A stretch of 64,000 nucleotides of DNA from assembly GCF_008085905.1 (NCBI RefSeq), contig NZ_VSFF01000009.1, forward strand, positions 124,001 to 188,000. Direction: 5' to 3'. Position 1 is the first letter of the stretch. Each line of letters starts with the position of its first letter. The stretch is from Actinomadura syzygii. Its GTDB lineage: Bacteria > Actinomycetota > Actinomycetes > Streptosporangiales > Streptosporangiaceae. Of this stretch, positions 42,685 through 51,149 are shown in pieces. The notes under the pieces were generated by a model. That model saw only the letters and a list, made by a program, of their open reading frames with translations, made no database searches and was not told where the DNA came from. The position numbers and the translations under genes were made by a program.

Positions 42685-43401
42685 GTGTCGAGGGACGGGG
42701 AACCCCGAGTCAGCGAGGACTCCGCGGCCGAGCCGGAGTCCGTGCCGGAGACGTCCGCGCAGCCCGCCCGCGCCTCCCGGCAGGGGGTGCTGGACGCCCT
42801 CGCCGGGCTCGCCGCGCGCCTGGACCGCGAGCACGAGCGGGCCGCGCACCGCGAGGCCGTCATCGATCGGCTGCACGCGGAGAACCAGCGGCTGCGGCGC
42901 GGCGAGCTGGACGCGATGCTGGAGCCGGTCCGCGCCGCGCTGTACCGGCTGCACGACCGGACGCGCCGCGAGTCCCGCCGGCTCGCCGCGCCCGAGCCCG
43001 CCGACCCGCCGGATCCGCCCGATCGGCACCGGACGGCGCTGCTGCTCGCGGCGGTCGCCGACGACGTCGCGGACGCGCTGGCTCGGCTCGGCGTCGAGCG
43101 CTTCACCGTGGAGCCGGGGCAGCCGTACGACGCGTCCCGGCACCGTCCGGTCGCGGTCACGCCCGTCGACGACCCGCTGCGGGCCGACACGGTCACGGCC
43201 GTCGAGTCGGACGGGTTCGAGCAGGGCGGGAAGGTGCTCCGCAAGGCGGAGGTCGGCGTCGGGCGGCTCCCCGCGGGCGGGGCGCGGCGCACCGGCGGGA
43301 ACGCGGAGGAGGACGCGGCGGCGGAGCACGCCGCGAACGGCTCGGGTCACGCCCGCCGCCGGACGGGCGGCGGCGAGACGACGACGAACACCGATGGGTG
43401 A
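42685..43401 (+). CDS. GrpE-like nucleotide exchange factor of a GTPase-associated operon
   Basis: 238 residues from GTG 42685. A coiled region (HREAVIDRLHAENQRLRRGELDAMLEPVRAAL) is followed by a linker and a GrpE-like beta domain ending DGFEQGGKVLRKAEVGV, which parallels the GrpE C-terminal signature. The C-terminal tail is Gly/Ala-rich and disordered. It is not the housekeeping GrpE: the coil is short and the neighbours are GTPases rather than DnaJ. It opens the operon and its stop lies 7 bases before the Hsp70 start. Confidence 0.82.
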   Translation: MSRDGEPRVSEDSAAEPESVPETSAQPARASRQGVLDALAGLAARLDREHERAAHREAVIDRLHAENQRLRRGELDAMLEPVRAALYRLHDRTRRESRRLAAPEPADPPDPPDRHRTALLLAAVADDVADALARLGVERFTVEPGQPYDASRHRPVAVTPVDDPLRADTVTAVESDGFEQGGKVLRKAEVGVGRLPAGGARRTGGNAEEDAAAEHAANGSGHARRRTGGGETTTNTDG

Positions 43402-43408
43402 GAGGGAC

Positions 43409-44992
43409 ATGGCTGTCTACGGGATCGACCTGGGAACCACGTACTCCTGCATTGCCTCCATCGACGACGTGGGGCGCCCGGCGGTCCTGCGCAACATGGA
43501 GGGCACCGACACCACCCCGTCCGTCGTGTACTTCGAGAGCGGTGAGAACGTCGTCGTCGGCGCCACCGCGAAGGACACCGCGGTCCTGGAGCCCGACAAC
43601 GTCGTCAGCCTCGTCAAACGCGACATGGGCCGGGACGTGACCCGTCCCATCCACGGGATCGACTTCACGCCCGAGGAGCTGTCGGCGTTCATCCTGCTGA
43701 AGCTCGCGACCGACGCCCGCACCACGACCGGCGAGGAGGCCAGGGACGTGGTGATCACCGTCCCGGCGTACTTCGGCGCGGCCGAGCGCGACGCCACCCG
43801 CAAGGCCGGGCGGATCGCGGGGCTGAACGTCATCGACATCGTGTCCGAGCCGATCGCCGCCGCGATCACCTACGGCGTGCTGAACCCCGACGCCGACCGG
43901 ACGATCCTCGTCTACGACCTCGGCGGCGGGACGTTCGACACCACCGTCATCTCGCTGCGCGGCGGCCACATCGAGGTGGTGTGCACCGACGGCGACCACG
44001 AGCTCGGCGGCGCCGACTGGGACGCGCGGCTCGTCGAGCACCTCGCCGAGCGGTTCCGCGCCGAGCACCCGGACGCGGGCGACCCGCTGGACGACAAGCA
44101 GACCGAGCAGCAGCTCCGCCGCGACGCCGAGGACGCGAAGAAGGCCCTCACCACGCGGACCTCGCACACCGTCCGGGTCATGCACGCCGGGCGGGTCGCG
44201 GCCGTCGAGGTGACGCGCGAGAAGCTGGAGGAGCTGACCAAGGACCTCCTCGACCGGACGGTGGAGATCACCGGCCGGACGCTGTCCACCGCCGCGGAGA
44301 AGGGCGTGGTCGACTACGACGACCTCGTCCTCGTCGGCGGGTCCACGAAGATGCCGGTGGTCGCGGCGCGGCTGGAGACCGAGCTCGGCCTCGCGCCCCG
44401 CCTCCAGGACCCCGACCTCGCGGTCGCGAAGGGCGCGGCGCTGTACGCGTTCGAGGAGACGTACCGGCGGTTCGTCCGGGAGGGCGCGGCCGAGCGGGCC
44501 GTGGAGATGGCGAACCGGGCGGGGCTGTCGGCCGAGCAGCAGAAGCAGATCGCCGCGCGGCAGATCAAGACGGTCGCGTCGCACGCGTTCGGGATCGTGG
44601 TGGTCGACCGGGAGAGCGGCGCGGAGGGCGTCGCGCACCTCGTCCACACCAACGACGCGCTGCCCGCCGCGCGGACCGAGGACTTCTTCACCGTCTACGA
44701 CGACCAGGCGTCCGCCGACATCCGGGTCATGGAGCAGGCCGGGGTGGTGGAGTCCGCCGAGCTGCCCGACAACACCGAGATCGCGACCGGGGAGATCCGC
44801 GTCCCGCACGGCAAGAAGGCGGGCTGGCCGATCCGGGTGACGTTCGAGCTCGACTCGTCCGGGCTGCTGAACGTCACGGCCGTGGAGAAGGAGACCGGCG
44901 AGCGGCTCGAACTGAAGGTGGACGTCGGCGGCATGTCCGAGGAGGAGGTCGAGCGCTCCCGGAAGACCCTCTCCCGGGTCCAGGTGAGCTGA
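43409..44992 (+). CDS. Lid-less Hsp70/DnaK-like ATPase
   Basis: 527 residues versus about 620 for DnaK. ATPase domain motifs are intact: GIDLGTTYS, VYDLGGGTFDTT, LVGGSTKMP. In place of the short interdomain linker there is an insertion of about 45 mostly helical residues (EETYRRFVREGAAERAV onward, about 352-397). A substrate-binding beta domain follows, then the protein stops after MSEEEVERSRKTLSRVQVS, so the alpha-helical lid and EEVD-type tail are absent. Start ATG 43409 has GAGAGGG upstream; ATG 43394 is an alternative. It probably serves the operon's GTPase complex. Confidence 0.9.
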   Translation: MAVYGIDLGTTYSCIASIDDVGRPAVLRNMEGTDTTPSVVYFESGENVVVGATAKDTAVLEPDNVVSLVKRDMGRDVTRPIHGIDFTPEELSAFILLKLATDARTTTGEEARDVVITVPAYFGAAERDATRKAGRIAGLNVIDIVSEPIAAAITYGVLNPDADRTILVYDLGGGTFDTTVISLRGGHIEVVCTDGDHELGGADWDARLVEHLAERFRAEHPDAGDPLDDKQTEQQLRRDAEDAKKALTTRTSHTVRVMHAGRVAAVEVTREKLEELTKDLLDRTVEITGRTLSTAAEKGVVDYDDLVLVGGSTKMPVVAARLETELGLAPRLQDPDLAVAKGAALYAFEETYRRFVREGAAERAVEMANRAGLSAEQQKQIAARQIKTVASHAFGIVVVDRESGAEGVAHLVHTNDALPAARTEDFFTVYDDQASADIRVMEQAGVVESAELPDNTEIATGEIRVPHGKKAGWPIRVTFELDSSGLLNVTAVEKETGERLELKVDVGGMSEEEVERSRKTLSRVQVS

Positions 44993-45006
44993 GCCGGGAG
45001 GCGCCC

Positions 45007-47643
45007 GTGGCGTTCGACGACGACTACCGGCGGGAGGTACTGGAGCCCGCGCGGGCCGCGGGCGACCAGCCTCCCGAGGACCTGCGCGCCCGGTACGCGC
45101 TGGCCGACCCGCTCACCGCGGAGTCGGTCGCCGCGCGGGTCAGGCAGGTGCGGCAGTGCTGGCGGCGGGCCCGCGGCCAGTTGAAGTACCGCAAGCTGAT
45201 CGACCGGCTGGAGGCCGAGCACCGCGAGCTGGCGGCGCTGTTCGCCGCCGCCGAGCGCGGCGACCTGCGGCCGCTGTCCGCGCGGCTGCGCGGCGGCCGG
45301 GAGCGCGCCGAGAAGCGGGCGGCGGAGGCCCGCGCGCGGCTCGCCGACGCCGCGGGCGCGCCGCGGATGGCGACGCCCGCCGAGATCGAGGGCATCGCCC
45401 GCACCTGCGGGGTGACGCGCGCCGAGCTGGAGCGGGTCGCCGCCGCCGACGGCGTCGAGGTCCGCGAGCCCGACCCGCTGCCCGCCGCCGCGCCCTACCC
45501 GGCGTACCGGAAGGTGCGGGAGTCGCTGGACGTCCTCGGCGACCGGCACCTCGCGGCGTTCGTGTTCGGCGGCCGGCTCGCCGGCCCGGTCCGGCTGCTG
45601 GACGGCTTCGCCGCGCCCGGCGGCGGGCCCCGGCTCGACGCGGACGCGGTCGCCGCCGTCGGCGCCGAGTGGGCGCGGCGGGGACGCGACACGAGCACCA
45701 CGCACGCCGACACGGTCCTCGCCGCGCTGCGGTCCGGGGCCGACCTGTCGGCGCTGGCGCTGTTCGACGTGGTCGACCGGCTCCGCGAGCGGCTCCGACA
45801 GCGCGCGTCGGAGCGGGCGCTGCTCCGGTTCGCGACCGAGGACCTCGGCGTCGACGAGGGCGACGCGCGGCGCATGGTGTTCGCGGTCGTCCGCGAGACG
45901 GGGCCCGCGGGCGGCGGCGGCCTCGCCGGGCGCCTGCGCGCCCTGCTCGACGCGGGCGAGGTGTACGCGGCGGCGGAGCTGGCCGACGCGGCGAGCGTCC
46001 CCCGCCCGGCCGCGCCCCGGCCCGCCGGGGACGCCGGCCCGCCCGAGGAGGAGGTGCTCGCCGCCGAGGCGCGGCACCGCCTCGACACGGCGCTGCGGCT
46101 GCGCGAGTCCGCCGCCGCCGAGCCCGACCCCGACCGCGCGTACCGGCTGCTCGACGACGCGCTGCGGCTCGTCCGCGACCTGCCGGGGGCGCGGGCGCAC
46201 CAGCGGCGGCTGCCGCCGCGCCCCGTCCCGGCGGTGCGCGCCGACGTCGACGCGGACGCGGACGGGCCCGCCGTGCGGCTGTCGTGGGAGCCGTCGCCGT
46301 CCGCCGAGGGCGAGGTGGCCTACCACGCGGTGCGGCGGGAGGGGCGGCCGCCGCGCGACGCGCGGGACGGCGCGCCCGTCGCCGGGACGCGCGACGGGCG
46401 GCCGCCGGTGAACGTCCCGCTGTACTACGCGGTCGTGGCGGCGCGCGGCGACGCCGCCGCCGCGCCCACCGTCGCGGAGCCGGTGGTCGTGCGGCCCGAG
46501 CCCGCCGAGGTCGTGCTCGTCGCCGGGGACGGCCAGGTCACCGGCCGGTGGCGGTGCCCGCCCGAGGCCGCCAGGGTCGTCGTCGTCCGGGACGGGACGG
46601 CCGTGCCCGGCGGGCGCGACGGGTTCCGCGAGCGCGTCCCGAACGGCCGCACCCTGCACTACCGGATCTCCGCCGTCTACGCCGACGGCGCGGGAGCCGA
46701 GACCGTGACGGACGGCGTGCCCGCCTCGGTGACGCCGACCGCGCCGCCCGAGCCGGTGTTCGAGCTGACCGCCGAGACCGCGCCGGACGACCCGGGCCTC
46801 GTCCGGGTCCGGTTCGTGCCGCCGGGGAACGGGACGGCCGAGCTGGTGCTGTCCGAGACGCCGCCGCCGTGGCCGCGCAGCGCGCTCGTCCCGCTGGCGG
46901 AGGTGCGGCGCGAGACGCGGCGGCTGGCGTGCGCGCCGGTCCCGGGCGGGCTGGACGTCCGGCCGGGGGCGAGCGGCTGGCTGCTCGCGGTGTCGGTCGC
47001 CGAGGACACGGCCGCCATCGGCGGCTACCACCACCACGTGAACCTGCCGCCGCCGCGCCGCCTCGTCGCGGAGCGGCGCGGCGACCACGTGCACGTCGGG
47101 TTCGACTGGCCGCCGGACGTCGCCGAGGTCGCGCTCGCCTACCGGGTCGGCGGGGAGGCGATCCGGATGGGCGAGCCGCCGGCGGAGGCGGTGGTGACCC
47201 GCGCCGCCTACGACACGCAGGGCGGCATCCGGGTGCCCGCCCCGGAGGACGCGCCGGTCGAGCTGACCGTCGCCGCGGCCGGGACCGTCGGCGGTGCCCG
47301 GGTGACCGGGCCGCCGGTGAGCGCCGCGGTCGCGGCCCGCGCGATCGTCCGGTACGACGTGCTGCGGGCGGGCCCGCCGTGGCGGCGGTCGCTGACGGTG
47401 CGGCTCACCTCGTCCCGCCCGCTGCGGGTGGCGCGGCTGTCGTTGGTGCTGCGCGCCGGGCGGGTCATGCCGCACCGCGCCGCCGACGGGGAGACGCTCG
47501 GCGCGTGGGAGCAGGTGCCCGTGCCGGGCGAGCTGTCCCTCGCGGCTCCGGACGCGTCCGGCCCCTACTGGCTGCGCTGCTTCGCCGACGACGACGTCGT
47601 CGAGCTGAGCGACCCGCCCGTCCGCCGACTGCGGGTGCCGTGA
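45007..47643 (+). CDS. Large operon protein with helical N terminus and repeated beta (FN3-like) domains
   Basis: 878 residues from GTG 45007, 14 bases after the Hsp70 stop. Residues 1-130 are helical and charged (VRQVRQCWRRARGQLKYRKLIDRLEAEH). Residues 130-400 are mixed helical. Residues 410-870 look like several fibronectin-III-like beta domains (for example RLSWEPSPSAEGEVAYHAVRR, GRWRCPPEAARVVVVRDG, HYRISAVYADG, VGFDWPPDVAEVALAYRV). No enzyme motif, signal peptide or membrane segment is seen. It may be a scaffold or client-recognition subunit for the Hsp70 and GTPases. Family not firmly recognised. Confidence 0.8.
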   Translation: MAFDDDYRREVLEPARAAGDQPPEDLRARYALADPLTAESVAARVRQVRQCWRRARGQLKYRKLIDRLEAEHRELAALFAAAERGDLRPLSARLRGGRERAEKRAAEARARLADAAGAPRMATPAEIEGIARTCGVTRAELERVAAADGVEVREPDPLPAAAPYPAYRKVRESLDVLGDRHLAAFVFGGRLAGPVRLLDGFAAPGGGPRLDADAVAAVGAEWARRGRDTSTTHADTVLAALRSGADLSALALFDVVDRLRERLRQRASERALLRFATEDLGVDEGDARRMVFAVVRETGPAGGGGLAGRLRALLDAGEVYAAAELADAASVPRPAAPRPAGDAGPPEEEVLAAEARHRLDTALRLRESAAAEPDPDRAYRLLDDALRLVRDLPGARAHQRRLPPRPVPAVRADVDADADGPAVRLSWEPSPSAEGEVAYHAVRREGRPPRDARDGAPVAGTRDGRPPVNVPLYYAVVAARGDAAAAPTVAEPVVVRPEPAEVVLVAGDGQVTGRWRCPPEAARVVVVRDGTAVPGGRDGFRERVPNGRTLHYRISAVYADGAGAETVTDGVPASVTPTAPPEPVFELTAETAPDDPGLVRVRFVPPGNGTAELVLSETPPPWPRSALVPLAEVRRETRRLACAPVPGGLDVRPGASGWLLAVSVAEDTAAIGGYHHHVNLPPPRRLVAERRGDHVHVGFDWPPDVAEVALAYRVGGEAIRMGEPPAEAVVTRAAYDTQGGIRVPAPEDAPVELTVAAAGTVGGARVTGPPVSAAVAARAIVRYDVLRAGPPWRRSLTVRLTSSRPLRVARLSLVLRAGRVMPHRAADGETLGAWEQVPVPGELSLAAPDASGPYWLRCFADDDVVELSDPPVRRLRVP

Positions 47644-48923
47644 TGACGAGGCCGCTCGCCCGCGTGGCGATCCCGCGCATCGCGTCCGGACAGCGCGCGT
47701 CCGGACGGGGAGCGTCCCGGCAGGGCGTGACGTGCCCGTACTGCTTCGCGTCGGTCGCGCCTTCGCGGATCCTGTTCCGCTGCCGGGGGCAGGCCGGGCG
47801 GCGGAAGGGCTGCGCGTCCGTCCTGGACGAGGCCCTCGCCGACTACACGGGCTCGACGGCGGGCGCGTCGCTGCCGCCGGTGTTCGCCGCGCCCGGACGC
47901 TCGTCCGGCCGGCGGGGCCGTGCGGACTGCCCCGGCTGCGGGGTGCCGACCGGCAACCGGGCCTGCCCGGAGTGCCACAACCCGCTGCCGTCCGCGTACT
48001 GCGACTCGCCGGGCCGGATCGTCGCGCTCGTCGGCGCGAAGAACGCGGGCAAGAGCACCTACATCGCCGTCCTGCTGCACGAGCTGATGAACCGGGTCGG
48101 GACGGAGCTGGACGCCTCCCTCGTCGCCTGCGACGACCGCACCATCGAGCGGTACAAGCGCGACTTCGCGCGGCCGCTGCTGGAGGAGCGGCGGCTGCTG
48201 CCGACGACGGCGAGCGCGGCCACCGGGCCCCGCGAGCCCCTCGTCTACCTGCTGACCCGCACCCGCCGGGGGCGCTTCGCGCGGGCCCGCAACGACTCGC
48301 TCGCGCTCGTCCTGTTCGATACCGCGGGCGAGGACCTGCGCAGCCGCGAGGTCACCGACCTGCACCTGCGGTATCTGGAGGCGGCCGACGCCGTCGTGTT
48401 CCTCGTCGACCCGCTGGAGCTGCCCGGCGCGCGGGCGGGCGTCCGCGAGGCCGTGCCCGCGCCGCGCGGCGCCGGGGAGGACCCCGACAGCGAGCCGCTC
48501 AACGTCATCGCGCGCGTGACGGACGCGCTGCGGCAGCGGCACGGGACGCGGCCCGGCGAGCCGCTGCCCGTCCCGGTCGCGGTCGCGCTCACCAAGATCG
48601 ACGTGCTGCGTCCGGGGCTGCTCAAGCAGTCGGCGCTGCACCGGTCCCGCGCCGGGCGGGGAGTCCTCGACCTGGACGACAGGGACGCGGTGAACGAGCA
48701 GGTCCGCGCGCTGCTGCACGACTGGCAGGCCGGGCAGCTCGACACCTACCTCGGGCAGCAGTACGCCGACCACGCGCTGTTCGGGCTGTCGGCGCTCGGC
48801 GGCGTCCCGGACGGCGACCGCGTCGGCGCGGGCGGCGTCCGCCCCTACCGGGCCGAAGACCCGCTGCTGTGGCTGCTGCACCGGTTCGGGATGCTCGACG
48901 GCGTCCGCTCTGGGGACGCCTAG
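47643..48923 (+). CDS. Zinc-ribbon TRAFAC-type GTPase (double-GTPase system, soluble)
   Basis: 426 residues. ATG 47643 overlaps the previous stop (TGATGA). N-terminal zinc ribbons CPYC ... C and CPGCGVPTGNRACPEC (residues 30-115) precede a P-loop domain: Walker A ALVGAKNAGKST (near 135), switch DTAGE (near 223), guanine-specificity ALTKID (near 318). This resembles the DO-GTPase families that co-occur with GAP1; the family name is recalled, not searched. It likely switches the complex between GTP and GDP states. Confidence 0.85.
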   Translation: MTRPLARVAIPRIASGQRASGRGASRQGVTCPYCFASVAPSRILFRCRGQAGRRKGCASVLDEALADYTGSTAGASLPPVFAAPGRSSGRRGRADCPGCGVPTGNRACPECHNPLPSAYCDSPGRIVALVGAKNAGKSTYIAVLLHELMNRVGTELDASLVACDDRTIERYKRDFARPLLEERRLLPTTASAATGPREPLVYLLTRTRRGRFARARNDSLALVLFDTAGEDLRSREVTDLHLRYLEAADAVVFLVDPLELPGARAGVREAVPAPRGAGEDPDSEPLNVIARVTDALRQRHGTRPGEPLPVPVAVALTKIDVLRPGLLKQSALHRSRAGRGVLDLDDRDAVNEQVRALLHDWQAGQLDTYLGQQYADHALFGLSALGGVPDGDRVGAGGVRPYRAEDPLLWLLHRFGMLDGVRSGDA

Positions 48924-48925
48924 CG

Positions 48926-51145
48926 ATGGCCTGGCAGCTGCACTACACGTCGGCGCGGCGCGGCCCGACCGGGCGGGCCGGGTTCCAGTTCGTCGCCGAG
49001 ACGCCGGGGCTGCCGGACGGCGTCCGGGCCGGGGTGACGCCGTACCTGTCGTACCGTCCGCCGCCGGACGCGCCGTCGTCGCCGGGCGACGCGGAGCTGG
49101 GCGAGTTCCCGGTGTCGCTGCTCTACGACCGGGTGGACGGCCGTCCGCTGCTGCTGCGCTGCCGCTACCTCGGCCGCGACTACTCGGGCCGGTTCGGCAA
49201 CTTCTTCGCCCACGCGGTCGTCGCCGAGCCCGACGAACTGGAGGGACTGCGGCCCGCGGAGCTGTGGCACGCCCCGCACTGGACGCAGCGTCCCGCGCCG
49301 GAGAGCGTCCTCGACGCCCTGGACGAGCTGACGCCCGGCGCGGCGCTCGACCCGGAGGCCCTCGCGGCGTGGCTCTCCTCGTCGGGTCCGGGTGACCCGT
49401 ACGCGCTGCTCGCGCACCTGGTGGACGCGGTCGCGGACGTCCTCGGCCGGGGCCACGGCCGGGTCGTGCTGGTCGCCGACGACGTCGAGCTGATCGCCCG
49501 GTGGATCGCGGTCGTGTCGTACTCGCTGCCGGTCGCGGCGGCGGCGCGGCTGTCGTTCGTCACCTACACCGGCGACCCGGACGGCGCCGCGCAGCGCCTC
49601 GTCGGCACCACCCCGGCGATCTGGGCGGCGGTGCGGCACCGCGCGTCGCACGCCCGCGCGTTCCGGCTCGGCGGGCGCGTCCCGGACGGGGCGCCGAGCC
49701 GCTTCGCCCGCACCGTCGCCGGGTGCTGGCGCGACGCCGACTTCGGCGGCCTGGACGCTCTCGGCGAGCTGGCCCCGCCGAGCGATCCGGCGCGGGAGGG
49801 CGCGGGCGCGCTGCTCGCGCTGTGCCGGGGCGACGCGACCGTCACGCCGGGCGAGGAGGGCGCGGCGGCGGAGCTGCTGTCGCGGCGCGGGTCCGGCATC
49901 CCGGAGTGGGTGTGGCGCGACCTCGTGCCGGGCGTCCCGTCCATGGGGCTCGACCTGGCGCTCGCCGTGCACGAGCGGGCGCGGGAGGCGGGCGCGGCGG
50001 AGGTCGCGCGGCAGTGCGCGGTGCGCGTCGCCGACCGGCTCTCGGACGCGCTGTCCACGGCCTGCGACCTCGCGGCGGTGGCCGCCGCCGCACGTGTCGC
50101 GGACCGGGCCGGGCTGCCGCTGGACGCCGCGCGGGTCGCGGCCGGGGCGGCGCACTGCGCGCGGCGCGGCGCGGCCGACGTCGGCGCGGCGCTGTCCGGC
50201 TGCCCGGACGGGCTGCGCGGCGCCCTCCTCGGCGGCGTGCTCGCCGGCCTCGCGGGCGCCGGGGAGCGCGAGCGGGCGGCGGTGCTCACCCCCGCGAACT
50301 GCGACCTGCTGTACGAGCGCGCCGGGCTCGCCCGCGCCGCGCCCGGCGTGGCGTGCGCCGTGCTCGCGTCCGTCGGACGCCGCGACCCGGCACGCCGCGT
50401 CCCCGTCACCGGCGAGCTGCTCCGGCTGGACGGCGCCGACCTCGACCGTCCCCTCCGCGAGGTGTGGGCGTCGCCGCCGACCGCCGACGAGTGCGCCGCG
50501 CTGCTGGACGCGCACGGCGCCGCCCTCGCCGCGCATCCCGCGCTCGCCGGGCTGCCGTCCCGGGCGCTGACCAGGCTCGCCTTCCCCGGCGGCGACCGGC
50601 TCGCCGAGCCCGCCGCGCTGCGGCTCGCCGGACGCGTCCGCGAGCTGCTGCCGGACGGCCGGGCCGGACGCGACGCCGCCGCCGTCCAGGCGTACGCGGC
50701 GGCGATCACCGCGGGCCCGGGACGCGCCGCGCGCGCCCTGGCGGAGATCGCGGACGCGGGCGCCACCCCCCAGCTCGCCGGGGAGGCGTTCATCGGCGCC
50801 GCGCGGCGGCTGGCGGAGCGGCCCCCGGCGTTCCGGGCGGAGCTGCTCGCCGCCCTGCCCGCGCCCGTCCGCGCCCGGCTCGGCGCGCGGTGGACCGCCG
50901 ACCTGCCCGGCCGCGCCCGCGCGGGCCGCGCCCCGCTGCGCTCCGCCGACGTCGAGCGGCGCAACGAGCTGGTCGAGGTCGTCCTGCGGCTGCGGGCGCG
51001 CGGCGCGCGCGACCCCGGCCTGGAGGCGTGGACGCGCGCCGCCGCCGGACGCTGGCTCGCCGCGAAGCAGCTCGACGCGCACCTCGCGCGCAGCCCCGAA
51101 CTGCGCGCCGAACTCCGCGACCTCCTCGCCGAAGGCGGGGGGTGA
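48926..51145 (+). CDS. GTPase-associated protein 1 (GAP1)-type protein
   Basis: 739 residues, 3 bases after the GTPase gene. The N terminus WQLHYTSARRGPTGRAGFQFVAETPGLP-type segment followed by PVSLLYDRVDGRPLL and GRFGNFFAHAVV is characteristic of the GAP1 N-terminal domain. The middle and C-terminal ~450 residues are Ala/Arg-rich helical repeats like the GAP1 M and C regions. Function is unproven; in predicted conflict systems this protein is the constant partner of the GTPases. Confidence 0.82.
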   Translation: MAWQLHYTSARRGPTGRAGFQFVAETPGLPDGVRAGVTPYLSYRPPPDAPSSPGDAELGEFPVSLLYDRVDGRPLLLRCRYLGRDYSGRFGNFFAHAVVAEPDELEGLRPAELWHAPHWTQRPAPESVLDALDELTPGAALDPEALAAWLSSSGPGDPYALLAHLVDAVADVLGRGHGRVVLVADDVELIARWIAVVSYSLPVAAAARLSFVTYTGDPDGAAQRLVGTTPAIWAAVRHRASHARAFRLGGRVPDGAPSRFARTVAGCWRDADFGGLDALGELAPPSDPAREGAGALLALCRGDATVTPGEEGAAAELLSRRGSGIPEWVWRDLVPGVPSMGLDLALAVHERAREAGAAEVARQCAVRVADRLSDALSTACDLAAVAAAARVADRAGLPLDAARVAAGAAHCARRGAADVGAALSGCPDGLRGALLGGVLAGLAGAGERERAAVLTPANCDLLYERAGLARAAPGVACAVLASVGRRDPARRVPVTGELLRLDGADLDRPLREVWASPPTADECAALLDAHGAALAAHPALAGLPSRALTRLAFPGGDRLAEPAALRLAGRVRELLPDGRAGRDAAAVQAYAAAITAGPGRAARALAEIADAGATPQLAGEAFIGAARRLAERPPAFRAELLAALPAPVRARLGARWTADLPGRARAGRAPLRSADVERRNELVEVVLRLRARGARDPGLEAWTRAAAGRWLAAKQLDAHLARSPELRAELRDLLAEGGG

Positions 51146-51149
51146 GCCG

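Noticed and set aside
42685..44992. Housekeeping grpE-dnaK operon
   Set aside because: The Hsp70 lacks the lid and normal linker, GrpE is atypical, DnaJ and HspR are missing, and the genes are fused into a GTPase operon.
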